This document shows, in pieces, positions 24,159 through 32,109 of a stretch of DNA of 64,000 nt. Position 1 is the first letter of the stretch, and each line of letters begins with the position of its first letter. Both the position numbers and the translations under genes were made by a program. This stretch comes from Nocardia altamirensis NBRC 108246 (lineage in GTDB: Bacteria; Actinomycetota; Actinomycetes; Mycobacteriales; Mycobacteriaceae): the NCBI RefSeq assembly GCF_001612685.1, contig NZ_BDAY01000029.1:62001-126000 (forward strand), written 5' to 3'. The notes beneath the pieces are model-generated. The model saw only the letters and a program-made list of their open reading frames with translations, had not been told where the DNA came from and searched no databases.

Positions 24159-24204
24159 GAAGTCCGGCCGATCGTCGAGCGCTGTCGACGAGCGGCCGGA
24201 CTTC
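24159..24204 (+). terminator. strong hairpin after the decarboxylase gene
   Basis: GAAGTCCGGCCG at 24159-24170 pairs perfectly with CGGCCGGACTTC at 24193-24204, with a nested CGTCGA/TCGACG pair in the loop. It begins 2 bases after the stop codon. It is a very stable intrinsic-type hairpin, although no long T tract follows. Confidence 0.75.
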
Positions 24205-24222
24205 GAAATCCTGCCAGTACGT

Positions 24223-24302
24223 TCAGTCTTGGGCACCGACGACCGGAAGCCACGGCACGGCATTGGTCGGGGTGTCGTGCCCGTCAAGAAGATGTTCGAT
24301 GA
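24223..24302 (-). pseudogene. short C-terminal gene relic
   Basis: The minus strand is open for about 26 codons (VIEHLLDGHDTPTNAVPWLP) and ends with TGA at 24223. It has coding-like composition but no start codon and a stop just upstream. The source family is not identified. Confidence 0.35.
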
Positions 24303-24454
24303 CTCACGTCGCTGGTGCGGGCCGTCCCGATGACATCGAGACCTCCGAGGTTCGCTGGATAGAGCCCAGCGAACTGCCAGGTTTGGATCTGCATCCGGTG
24401 ATGCGCAAGCGGATCGCTGATGCCCTCGATCTGGCCGCGGCGACGATCGCCTGA
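24298..24454 (+). pseudogene. C-terminal relic of a NUDIX hydrolase
   Basis: The frame reads DIETSEVRWIEPSELPGLDL and ends ADALDLAAATIA. This is the typical end of a NUDIX protein (E-x-RW-x2-x3-ELPGL), but the NUDIX box and the rest of the fold are missing upstream. An ATG at 24300 could start a 51-residue peptide, but it would not fold as an enzyme. Confidence 0.55.
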
Positions 24455-24455
24455 T

Positions 24456-24617
24456 TCAGAACAGGTCCGGCAACCAGGGTTCGCGCTCGCGGGTTGCCTG
24501 GACGAGCTGGGTCGATATCTGCGGTGAGCTGGTATCGACACCGTCGAAGCGGGCCGCTGCCGCAGCGCGGTAACCGCCCGCGTACCACGTCGCCAGCCGG
24601 CGTGCGTCAAACCGCAC
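24456..24617 (-). pseudogene. 5'-truncated relic or small unknown gene
   Basis: From GTG at 24617 the minus strand encodes 53 residues (MRFDARRLATWYAGGYRAAA to EREPWLPDLF). The same frame stays open and coding-like upstream to about 24729 (LDRRHGDGSYCAAPKP) but has no start codon before a stop there. It therefore looks like the end of a longer gene whose head was lost when the region next to the APH-like gene was rearranged. No family recognised. Confidence 0.4.
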
Positions 24618-24706
24618 GACCGGGTCGGCTCCGAGCCCGGTGCTTGTCGGCTTGGGCGCGGCGCAGTAGCTGCCGTCACCATGGCGACGATCCAGGGTAG
24701 TGAAGC

Positions 24707-25594
24707 TTATGGGGCAGCGTGCCAGGTTGCGGTTTCATCCCCGCGCCGTAGGGAATCGATCCGGAACCTCAGCTCCTCACCTGCAGCGGTGTCACCTCGT
24801 CGCGCCCGACGGATGTAGGCGCTCAAGGTGTGCAGGCCACGAATCTGCTGCAGCACGGGGAATCCGCTCCACTCCCGCACGTCCCATCCTCGGTATCCGC
24901 GGGTAAACGCCGCGATGTCGGATTCAGATGTTCCGAAGCGGACGATGTCGTGATAGGTGTTGGCCAGGTCGAGTTCACGGGGCGCGAACGAGGCTTCGTC
25001 CCAGTCGCCGAGCAGCAGCTGCCCGTCGGCATCCCAGAGCGTGTTGCCGATGTAGGCATCACCATGAACCAGGCCGACACCGAGTTTGGAGTCGAGTTGT
25101 GTGTAGGCGGCGACAAGCTCATTTGCCCTTGCGCACAGCCAGTCTCGATCTTCTGAGTCGAGATGATCGGGGTGCTTGAGGTCGGAACGCAACGCTGCGA
25201 GCGGAACATATTCGGGAATGGCGATCATCGGTGGCAGTGGTAGTACGTGTAGACGGCGCAGGATCCAGGCGAACTCGTGAAACGCCGGGCCGCGTTGGTC
25301 TTCCTGTGGGTAGTGACGCCAGAACGTCACCGTCGCTTCATCGACCTCGACGGCGTCATCGATAAGTGGCTCGGTCACAGGAATGTCCTGATCTCTGAGC
25401 CACCGGGTCAACGCGATCGCGGTGCGGGCGTGCATGCCGTCACGGACGGAGTGCGTGATCCGTGCGACTGCGCCTTCGCGGGGTAGCAGGTAGACGCTGG
25501 TGGCGTGTGAACTCAGCAGTTGTGCCCCCGCTGCCGACAACCCGGCGTGCTCGGTGGCGGCGGACAGGTGTTGCTCATCTCGCAAAAGGTTCAT
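24707..25594 (-). CDS. APH/choline-kinase-like phosphotransferase
   Basis: A 295-residue protein of the aminoglycoside-phosphotransferase fold: catalytic loop LVHGDAYIGNTLW and metal site LGDWDEASF (D-x-D in place of DFE, as in several family members), followed by PRELDLANTYHD. The substrate is a small molecule with a hydroxyl group; antibiotic resistance is possible but not shown. It is transcribed alone on the minus strand. Two starts lie close together (25603 GTG, 25594 ATG); ATG is chosen. It is distinct from the APH-like gene inside the glyco-operon. Confidence 0.87.
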   Translation of the reverse strand: MNLLRDEQHLSAATEHAGLSAAGAQLLSSHATSVYLLPREGAVARITHSVRDGMHARTAIALTRWLRDQDIPVTEPLIDDAVEVDEATVTFWRHYPQEDQRGPAFHEFAWILRRLHVLPLPPMIAIPEYVPLAALRSDLKHPDHLDSEDRDWLCARANELVAAYTQLDSKLGVGLVHGDAYIGNTLWDADGQLLLGDWDEASFAPRELDLANTYHDIVRFGTSESDIAAFTRGYRGWDVREWSGFPVLQQIRGLHTLSAYIRRARRGDTAAGEELRFRIDSLRRGDETATWHAAP

Positions 25595-25807
25595 CGGCAC
25601 CAAGTCGGAGGAAGGCGATCACGAGGACAACGATCGGATCGCCCCACTGTACTGATAGTCGGGCGCTGAGAACCGCTGAACCCTCGGATGTTCGGCGCTC
25701 CGGCGTGGGTGGCACGACGGCTCAACGAAATCGGCGACCATCGAGCGAGGACTCAAGTGCATCAGGTTCACATTGCGCGGTGCGCGAACGCAAGGGTGTT
25801 GCGGCGC

Positions 25808-25820
25808 TAGCGTGTTGGCC
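25808..25820 (+). promoter_or_regulatory. leaderless -10 box of a NUDIX gene
   Basis: TAGCGT at 25808-25813 is 7 bases before GTG at 25821, the same box and spacing as before the GntR gene at 22687. Confidence 0.45.
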
Positions 25821-26312
25821 GTGATGTTTCGCTGGGTTGCGGGGCCTGTTCCAGCTGGCATGGCGGTGGATCAGGTGTATGGATGGTTGCTGGATGCGAC
25901 GGGCCGGGTGCTGATCCAGGATGTCGGCGGCGGGTACAACTTGCCCGGCGGGTCGCCGGAGCCGATTGACGGCAACGACCCTGCGGCCACCTTGCGGCGT
26001 GAGGCGATGGAGGAATCGCAGGTCACGGTAAGCGAGGTCGTGCACCTTGGTTACGAGGAGACTCAACGCGCTGGACAGACGGTGGCGTTGGTGCGGATGG
26101 TCGGCCGTGTCGGGCAGTTCTTGCCACGCCACCCCGATCCTGATGGTGGCCGCTTGTTCCGGCGGTGGATGGCGTCGCTGGATGACGCCCCTGATCTGTT
26201 GGGATGGGGGAGCTTCGGTCGTGAACAGGCTGCGGCTGCCGGAGCGGTCGCTGAGGCTTGGTGGGGGTTGCCAGTGTGGTCGCCGAGTGCGGTTGCGTCG
26301 TATCGGGATTGA
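25821..26312 (+). CDS. NUDIX hydrolase
   Basis: A 163-residue NUDIX protein. The box is slightly spread: PGGSPEPIDGNDP, then TLRREAMEESQVTV, where REAMEES keeps the catalytic glutamates. It begins at GTG 25821 (or ATG 25824) with no Shine-Dalgarno and a TAGCGT box 7 bases upstream. The substrate is unknown; the long loop before the helix and the C-terminal tryptophan-rich tail (WWGLPVW) are unlike the other NUDIX proteins of the window, so it was probably acquired separately. Confidence 0.87.
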   Translation: MMFRWVAGPVPAGMAVDQVYGWLLDATGRVLIQDVGGGYNLPGGSPEPIDGNDPAATLRREAMEESQVTVSEVVHLGYEETQRAGQTVALVRMVGRVGQFLPRHPDPDGGRLFRRWMASLDDAPDLLGWGSFGREQAAAAGAVAEAWWGLPVWSPSAVASYRD

Positions 26313-26456
26313 CCACACGACCCACTGCGACGGCGGCTCATTGGGGATTCAGTTCAGCGTCTGGGTTGTCCAGTGCTCCGGAACGCTGGCGATGAATGGG
26401 TCCGTCGAATTCACGGGTCGGTGTTTCTCGACGCGCGGCCGGTAGCGTGAGCAGCC

Positions 26457-26800
26457 ATGACCACCACCGAACGTGATGAAACCTCGGTGACCGTGACCAG
26501 TGTCGCGCCCTCGCTGATCGGCGCGCTACTGCGAGCAGCGGCCCACGCAGCCGAGCGAGGCGAGACCTGTATCGGCACCGAGGACATGCTGTTGGCAATC
26601 CTCGAGGCGTCAACGATCTCGACCCGTCAGCGCCGCAGCGGGCATTGAGGTTCGAAGAGTTGAAAGCGCTTGCTGCGCAAATAGTTCCAACGTCGCAGGG
26701 CAGTGCTGAACACGGTCTATCGCGGCGGGTCACGGTTACCTACGAGTTGTCCGGACCGAATGCAGAGCAATTCCGTGCGGCTATAGAGCAGCAGCGCTGA
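26457..26800 (+). pseudogene. Clp-N-repeat-like protein, frameshifted
   Basis: The first frame encodes LIGALLRAAAHAAERGE and CIGTEDMLLAILEAS, which match one Clp N-terminal repeat (substrate- or adaptor-binding helix bundle of ClpA/ClpC-like proteins). It stops at 26648. A +1/-1 shift near 26610-26620 joins it to a second open frame DLDPSAPQRALRFEEL that runs to TGA at 26800. The whole would be about 114 residues without AAA+ domains. Either the gene is dead or the shift is a sequencing error. A TAGCGT box lies 8 bases before the ATG. Confidence 0.6.
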
Positions 26801-26851
26801 CCAGGCAGTCGCATCCATGTCTCAGCCCGGACCAGGCTGGGACTTGGAAGG

Positions 26852-27307
26852 ATGACCCGGCCGTCGCTAGGCAATGCCTGCGCACTGAGTGATCGTCCAT
26901 TGATGGGTCCGAGTAAGAGACCGACAGATCGGCGGATTCCGGTGCAGGACAGCGGATCAGACCGCACCAACGTGCGCTGGGCGGAGTTGGGCCAGCGCCT
27001 TGATGCCATTTCAGAGGTTTATGCCGAGCGCTATGGCATCGACCGAACGCCGGCATGGCACGCAATGAAGATCTGCGAGGAGTCCGGCGAGTTGATGCAG
27101 TGGTTCCTGGCCTCGATCGGGCAAGGTCGAGCGCGCGGGAAAACGCCTGAGCAACTACAGAATTCGGTCGATGATGAGATCGCCGATGTTATCTGCCACG
27201 CAGTCCTGATGGCCCATCACCGCGGCACCGATCTGGGTGCGGTCATCACCCGGAAATGGTTGCGAGCTGTCGAAAGCGCCGAGGGAAGCCGGGGCGGCCC
27301 AGGCTAG
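26852..27307 (+). CDS. MazG-like nucleotide pyrophosphohydrolase
   Basis: A 151-residue protein with the all-alpha NTP-pyrophosphohydrolase pattern: MKICEESGELMQWF (metal-binding E-x2-E) and VDDEIADVICHAVL (E/D-x2-D). These enzymes remove pyrophosphate from non-standard or excess NTPs. The first ~40 residues are not conserved-looking, so the real start may be one of the later codons (GTG before QDSGSDRTNVRW is possible). It fits a region rich in nucleotide-acting enzymes. A phage-defence role, as known for some MazG-like proteins, is only speculation. Confidence 0.75.
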   Translation: MTRPSLGNACALSDRPLMGPSKRPTDRRIPVQDSGSDRTNVRWAELGQRLDAISEVYAERYGIDRTPAWHAMKICEESGELMQWFLASIGQGRARGKTPEQLQNSVDDEIADVICHAVLMAHHRGTDLGAVITRKWLRAVESAEGSRGGPG

Positions 27308-27368
27308 TTGCGCGGAATCATGCCCGCTGCGGTTATCGGCGCGTCGGCCCGATACATCATCACGTTGG

Positions 27369-28367
27369 TCAGGGCGTAGGTTCGCGGAATCGGGCGAGGT
27401 GGAGTTGGTGTTCGAGGAGGAAGGTCACTGTGGGGCCGTGGCGGTTCTTGGCCAGGCGAAGGTCTGCTTCGCCTCCTCGGGGATGGTCGGGTTCCCAGGC
27501 GTCGGGTCGTTCGAGGAACAGCACGTAGTCGGCGATGTGGGCGATGCTGCCGGAGTCGCGGAGATCGGCCAGGCTGGTGGCGACGGGGAAGGGTTGGCGC
27601 GGGCCGGGGTTGGTCGACATCTGCGAGGTCACGACGATGGCGGTGTTGGTATCGAGTGCGAATACCTTCAATTGCCGGGTGATTTCGCCGATCTCGCGCT
27701 CGCGGTTCTCATAGGGCGGTTCCTGGCGGGCAGTGAGCAGGTGCAGTGAGTCGATCATGATCAGTTCGATCTCGAACTGGTCGATCAGGTTGCTGAGGAA
27801 CCGTTTTACTGCGGTGATGTCCCTGTTCTTGGGGCGGGTGATCGCGATCGGCGCTTCGCTGATCTCGGACATGCGTCTGGCCAGTTTGGTCCAGTCGTCG
27901 TCGGTCATCCGGCCGGTTTGAATGTCGTGGTAGTTGATCTTCGCTTCCGCGGCGAGCAGCCGCCGCGTCACCGCTGTCGGTGCGCTGTCCAGGACGAGGC
28001 ATGCGGTGGGCATGCCGCGCGAGATCGCAGCGAATGCGGCGATGTTCAACGCCAGGGTGCTGCACCCCACGCCGGGATGTCCGGCGATCACGGTCAGCGT
28101 CCCCCGCGCCAAACCTCCGGTGAGTTCATCGAATTCGGTGAAGCCGGTGGGGACAGACCCTGGTGCTGGCGGCCCGCCGGCCACCGCGCGAGCGTCGATG
28201 TCATCGATGGTCGGCTGAAGCAGCCCCTCCAGGAATGTTCCATCGGCGCCCTCGAAGGTGTCCGCGAGCGCATCATCGACAGGCGCGCGAGCCTCATCTG
28301 CGGTGTCATCGGCGGGGGGCTGGGTTGGCTCGGAGGAGGCGGACACCCGCTCGTTATACCTCAGCAT
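27369..28367 (-). CDS. DnaB-C-like RecA-fold protein with altered Walker A
   Basis: A 332-residue protein related to the C-terminal ATPase domain of replicative helicase DnaB: VPTGFTEFDELTGGL, P-loop GHPGVGCST (96-104), Walker B IELIMIDSL (~200) and the DnaB-type DLRDSGSIAHIADYVLFL block. The Walker A lysine is replaced by Cys, so normal ATP hydrolysis is doubtful. There is no N-terminal DnaB domain. It is divergent from a paralogue at 28412 that carries a DciA-like domain. It may bind the host helicase or form mixed rings. The start ATG at 28367 follows open sequence; the domain begins ~70 residues later. Confidence 0.82.
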   Translation of the reverse strand: MLRYNERVSASSEPTQPPADDTADEARAPVDDALADTFEGADGTFLEGLLQPTIDDIDARAVAGGPPAPGSVPTGFTEFDELTGGLARGTLTVIAGHPGVGCSTLALNIAAFAAISRGMPTACLVLDSAPTAVTRRLLAAEAKINYHDIQTGRMTDDDWTKLARRMSEISEAPIAITRPKNRDITAVKRFLSNLIDQFEIELIMIDSLHLLTARQEPPYENREREIGEITRQLKVFALDTNTAIVVTSQMSTNPGPRQPFPVATSLADLRDSGSIAHIADYVLFLERPDAWEPDHPRGGEADLRLAKNRHGPTVTFLLEHQLHLARFREPTP

Positions 28368-28411
28368 CGCGACAGGATTGTCCACTATGTAGCGGAAGGG
28401 GAAGTGCCGAA

Positions 28412-29500
28412 GTGCCTCTGGAAGATTGGGATGATCTTGTCGGTGCGGAGTTCGCGGATTGTTCGGTTCCGGTGACGTTGTGCGACGGCGTGCTGACCGT
28501 CGTTGCCGCCTCACGAGCGCGGGCTGCTCAGCTGCGCGCGAGCCGGTACGAGCTGCTGGGGAGAATCCGCACCACGCTCGGTGAGCAAATGGTCACGAGC
28601 CTGCAGATCGTGGACCCAACGGTGGCGATGACCGGGGAGTACGCCTTGCTGGAGCTGCTGCAGCCGACAATGGACCAGATCGACGCGCTCGACGCGGCCG
28701 GCGCGCGCCGAATTCCGACGGGCTTCGCCGAATTCGACCTGCTCACCAGTGGCGGGCTCGAACCGGGGACATTGACCGTGCTCGCCGGTTATCCCGGTGC
28801 CGGATCCAGCACGCTCGCGCTCGGCTTCGCCCGCGCCGCGGCGTTGCGGCACGGTATCCCGACCGCGTACTTCACGCTCAAGGCCTCGCCGATAGCGGTG
28901 ACTCAGCGCCTGCGATCGGCCGAAGCGGGCATCGCGTTGAACAGCATCCAGACCGGCCTAATTTCGGCCGCGGATCGGAAGACCCTGAAGCGCTGCACAT
29001 CTGAGATCGACCACGCACCGTTGCAGATCCGCCGCCCGCCCGATCACGATGTCACCGTCCTCGCTGAACAGATCATAGAGCTGGCAGAGGCAGGCACGCG
29101 CCTGATCGTTATCGATCCGCTGGACAGGATCACCGACAGCGGCGAGCGGCCGTGGGAAGGCCAGGAACGTGAGGCCGCCGAGGTCACCCGCCAGCTCAAA
29201 GCCCTCGCCCTCGACAGTGACACCGTGATTGTCACTACCGCCCACCTGGCTTCGCCTCGCCAGCGCACCGACTTCCGGCCTCACTTGTCTGATATCCGCG
29301 AGTCGGGCTCTATCGCCCATGTCGCCGACCTCGTCGTCCTCATCCACCGGCTGAGCCTGTGGACCGACGACCAGCCTCGCGGCGCCGAGGTCGATCTGAT
29401 CTTTGCCGAGCATCGCCACGGACCCACCAACGTGGAGATATCGGTCGAGCATCAGCTGCATCTGTGCCGGCTGATCGAGATGAGGTTTCCGCACGTGTGA
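28412..29500 (+). CDS. DciA/DUF721-like domain fused to a DnaB-C-like RecA fold
   Basis: A 362-residue protein. The first ~65 residues (DDLVGAEFADCSVPVTLCDG then LTVVAASRARAAQL and LGRIRTTLGEQMV) have the pattern of DUF721/DciA, the helicase operator of most bacteria. The remainder is a DnaB-C-like ATPase fold: IPTGFAEFDLLTSGG, P-loop GYPGAGSST with Ser instead of Lys, Walker B RLIVIDPLDRI and LSDIRESGSIAHVADLVVL. The GTG start is preceded by GGAAGGGG. It is divergent from its paralogue. A loader domain fused to a helicase-like ATPase that lacks the Walker lysine suggests a protein that acts on replication forks. DciA assignment is by pattern only. Confidence 0.75.
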   Translation: MPLEDWDDLVGAEFADCSVPVTLCDGVLTVVAASRARAAQLRASRYELLGRIRTTLGEQMVTSLQIVDPTVAMTGEYALLELLQPTMDQIDALDAAGARRIPTGFAEFDLLTSGGLEPGTLTVLAGYPGAGSSTLALGFARAAALRHGIPTAYFTLKASPIAVTQRLRSAEAGIALNSIQTGLISAADRKTLKRCTSEIDHAPLQIRRPPDHDVTVLAEQIIELAEAGTRLIVIDPLDRITDSGERPWEGQEREAAEVTRQLKALALDSDTVIVTTAHLASPRQRTDFRPHLSDIRESGSIAHVADLVVLIHRLSLWTDDQPRGAEVDLIFAEHRHGPTNVEISVEHQLHLCRLIEMRFPHV

Positions 29501-29597
29501 GGGCGAGACGCGGATCCCGGCGCGGACTGGATCTGGTGGCACACCGGCGGTGTGGCGCCGACGGTTCCCTGGCGTTGATCACGGTTGAATCGTTCGC

Positions 29598-30518
29598 ATG
29601 GACGAAGAGCCGGATCAGGTGCGCGACACTGCGAGCCCGCCTGCGGTGGGGCGGGTGGTGGCTGTTGGGACGGTGCGCGCATTGCTGTTCGGGGTATGGG
29701 CACTGCTGGCGCTGTTGGTGGTGGTGTTCTGGATCGCGGTCTGTTCGGGGTCGGTAGGGGATTTCCTCTCGCCACCGACCGGTGGCCGGGCGGTGGACGT
29801 GACGCCCTCGATTGGTGAGGCGCGTGAGTCGCTGGTTGACACCGTGATCCTGGTGATCGTGCAGGCCGTGGTGATCGCCGCGATGGTGGTGGCGGTTCCG
29901 CGTGTGCGCGCCTCGCATCCGCGTCACCGCTTGCCGGTGCCGGGGGAGTCGCGGTCTCGGCGATGGGTGTACACGGGCGCGGTCTTCGCGGGGGCGGGGT
30001 TGATCGCGGCGCAGGTGTTCGCCGGGCCGGATGATCCGATCCGGCCCGGAGGCCTTGGCTCGGACACGACCGCGCGCCTGCTCGCCGAGGCCCGCGCCTT
30101 GTTGGCCGGATTTCTGGAGGAGCCGTTCTTTTCGATGCTGCCGGTGCTCGGGTTGGCGCTAGTCCCGCTGCGGTGGACTCGCGGGAAGCGGGCCGTGGTG
30201 TGGTTGGTCGTCGCTGTTGTCGTCTCGGCGTGCGGGCGCGCGGCGTTGCACATGTATCAGGGTGGGTGGCCGGCTACGGCTGCGATGTTCTGGGGTGCGG
30301 CCACCGTTTACGCCTACTACCGGTACCGGTCGATCATGGGGCTGATCGTTGTGCACACGCTATGGAATCTGGTGGCCATCACCCAGTTCGGCGACTCGCA
30401 CATCGACCACGTCATCCTGGTCGGATTTGCGGTGCTGGTCGCGGGATTTGTCGTCGCGGTGACCTGGTCCGGAATGCGTACACGGGCAACGGATCCCAGC
30501 CCGGAACCTGACGAGTGA
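29598..30518 (+). CDS. CPBP-family intramembrane metalloprotease
   Basis: A 306-residue membrane protein with about eight helices. The CPBP/Abi motifs are present: a double Glu in FLEEPFFSML, a His in ALHMYQGGW, and HTLWNLVAI. These proteases (Rce1-like) cleave prenylated proteins or protect against bacteriocins; many in bacteria are found in peptide or immunity loci. The Arg of EExxxR is absent here. The position 97 bases after the DnaB-like gene and in the same direction could mean co-transcription, but nothing else links them. Confidence 0.85.
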   Translation: MDEEPDQVRDTASPPAVGRVVAVGTVRALLFGVWALLALLVVVFWIAVCSGSVGDFLSPPTGGRAVDVTPSIGEARESLVDTVILVIVQAVVIAAMVVAVPRVRASHPRHRLPVPGESRSRRWVYTGAVFAGAGLIAAQVFAGPDDPIRPGGLGSDTTARLLAEARALLAGFLEEPFFSMLPVLGLALVPLRWTRGKRAVVWLVVAVVVSACGRAALHMYQGGWPATAAMFWGAATVYAYYRYRSIMGLIVVHTLWNLVAITQFGDSHIDHVILVGFAVLVAGFVVAVTWSGMRTRATDPSPEPDE

Positions 30519-30992
30519 ACTCCGTGGCGTGGGTGCGGATGCCATGTCAATCGGGCTGCTGCGGCAGAGGCTCGCCCCGTGGAGTCGTTGGTTGTGCCAC
30601 AGAGTTCGCGTGCGAACCCCTGGAACTCGGTGGCGTAGAGCCCGGCGGGGGAGTCGGTGTAGGCGAGTGCGGAGGCGCGGCTGCTCCAGGCGAATCCCAG
30701 CAGTAGCGAGAATCAATGCTGTGCGAGCCCGTGCCCGGCAAGCCGTTGAGGGTGGATGGCCGAAGAAAAATCGAGCTGGTCGATCGCTACTCAGGAAACA
30801 CGTACTGGCCTGGCGGGTAGATTTAGGCGGCCGTGGTCGAGGTCGCCGATGTGGATCTCCTGCCGCGGTGAATGTGTCGCAGATGATCTGCCCCGGCACG
30901 GCGCTGACGTGCTCGTGTTGATCGCGCTGGGAGTCGACAGGCTTGCGGGCCGGGCTGTGTCATAACCGGTTGTACTCGTCGGGAGGAATCAG
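30519..30992. other. 474-bp stretch with a gene relic
   Basis: Apart from the relic at 30569-30706 no gene is supported. Open frames in 30700-30965 lack family motifs. The 3' part carries the promoter and the GGGAGGA ribosome site of the gene at 30993. Confidence 0.5.
30569..30706 (-). pseudogene. relic of a paralogue of the gene at 52222-52782
   Basis: The minus strand reads LLLGFAWSSRAS, then SPAGLYATEFQGFAREL and CGTTNDSTG. It matches LLLGFAWSSRTS, SPAGLYAAELHGYSREF and SGTVNDFHG of the intact protein encoded at 52222-52782. Both ends are lost. It shows that the two halves of the window share gene history. Confidence 0.65.
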
Positions 30993-31331
30993 ATGGTGGA
31001 CAAGGTCTCCAGCAAAGCTGGGCTGAATCGGGGTGGGCCGCAATCGTCGGGGTCGGACTGGGCGATCATCTTGTGCCCGTTGTGCCGCGGGCGCGGTGTC
31101 GCTGCGATGATCGTGCTGCGCGGGACCGGCGAGAGCTCCGAGGATCCGGTGATGTTCCCGGCGCACGGTGATGGGGAGTGTTTGGATCGGGAGACCCGCG
31201 CGAGCGCGGTGTTCGAGGCGATGAAGGCTGCTGGCGCCGCGACCGTCGACGAAGTGAAAGATGATCCCGTCCTGGCCGCTACGGTGCTGAGAATTCTTCG
31301 CGATGATGCCTTGGAGGCGACGCGACGGTGA
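30993..31331 (+). CDS. unidentified 112-residue protein with a CxxC motif
   Basis: A small protein with CPLCRGRG near residue 28, half of a zinc-ribbon-like site, and a helical C-terminus (AVFEAMKAAGAATVDEV). The ATG is well supported by GGGAGGA 6 bases upstream. It precedes the gene at 31392, which has its own promoter. No family recognised; cytoplasmic by composition. Confidence 0.7.
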   Translation: MVDKVSSKAGLNRGGPQSSGSDWAIILCPLCRGRGVAAMIVLRGTGESSEDPVMFPAHGDGECLDRETRASAVFEAMKAAGAATVDEVKDDPVLAATVLRILRDDALEATRR

Positions 31332-31356
31332 ACCCGGCCGGCGGCCGCGGCGGATT

Positions 31357-31389
31357 TTGACCACCCCAATTCCAGACCATATGGTCTGG
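31357..31389 (+). promoter_or_regulatory. promoter with a perfect 18-bp palindrome over the -10 box
   Basis: TTGACC (31357-31362), a 17-bp spacer and TATGGT (31380-31385) form a near-consensus promoter, with the GTG start 6 bases after the -10 box. CCAGACCATATGGTCTGG (31372-31389) is a perfect palindrome covering the -10 element. A repressor bound here would block transcription directly. Confidence 0.65.
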
Positions 31390-31391
31390 TT

Positions 31392-31985
31392 GTGAATGGG
31401 CAAGCCTTGGCGGTGGAATTGCGGCAGGCAGCGTCGGCGCGTGCCGATGGTGGCGATGAGCATCTGGTGGAAACGATGTGGGCGGCCAGGCAGGCCGGGA
31501 TGGCTGATCGGGAGATCGTCCGGTGCTTGGCGGGTACGTGGTCGCCGGAGGCGTCGCTCGCTGTGCTGGAGGCCGCCGAGTGGCGTGCCGGTGTGGTCCG
31601 GGTGCTGACCGAGGCGGGGTTGGTTGTTGGGCGGATGGATTCGCCGGCGCCGTCGTCGGGCGATGTTGTTGATGTGCGTCTGTCGATCGTGGACGTCGGT
31701 CGCAGGGAGCTGGTGGCCGACTTGGGGTTTGCGCCGCGGGCACCGAGTAACAGATTTCGTGAGTCGGAGACTGTCCAGGAGTTCGGCGCGCGGGTAATGG
31801 CGGCCGCGAAACAGCAGTGGGTGGATGCGGTGCGGCGGCGTGCGATGGTGATGGTGCCAGCGTTGCGCGCGGCCGGTTGCCGGATCTTCGAGTGCAACGC
31901 CGGTGGCATCACTGAGCTGACCGAGGGTCCGGCCATCGACTATCTGACGGCGAAGGTCCTGGTGAAGGTGCTGATCTCCCACTAG
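31392..31985 (+). CDS. unidentified 197-residue protein, leaderless and palindrome-controlled
   Basis: A mostly helical protein (LAVELRQAASARADGGDEHL, AVLEAAEWRAGVVRVL, FGARVMAAAKQQWVDAVRR) with no recognised motif. No membrane segment. The GTG start has no Shine-Dalgarno and lies 6 bases after a TATGGT box inside a perfect palindrome, so expression seems tightly repressed; an autoregulatory role is possible. The C-terminus AIDYLTAKVLVKVLIS is well conserved-looking. Function unknown. Confidence 0.65.
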   Translation: MNGQALAVELRQAASARADGGDEHLVETMWAARQAGMADREIVRCLAGTWSPEASLAVLEAAEWRAGVVRVLTEAGLVVGRMDSPAPSSGDVVDVRLSIVDVGRRELVADLGFAPRAPSNRFRESETVQEFGARVMAAAKQQWVDAVRRRAMVMVPALRAAGCRIFECNAGGITELTEGPAIDYLTAKVLVKVLISH

Positions 31986-32109
31986 CCGTGTGCCCCTGCC
32001 GATTTCGCCCAATTCGCGTGCATGGAGTGCCTGCTGAGCGGAGCGGCCACCGAGACCTCGGATTGAACCAGCAGCCGAAGGAATCTACTGGTAGTCCTGG
32101 ATTCCAGGA

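Noticed and set aside
27369..29500. Plasmid replication initiator helicase pair
   Set aside because: Neither has the DnaB N-terminal domain or a Walker lysine, and no iterons or origin-like AT-rich repeats lie nearby.
30756..30965. Plus-strand open frame between the CPBP gene and 30993
   Set aside because: No Shine-Dalgarno, no motif, composition like other shadow frames.
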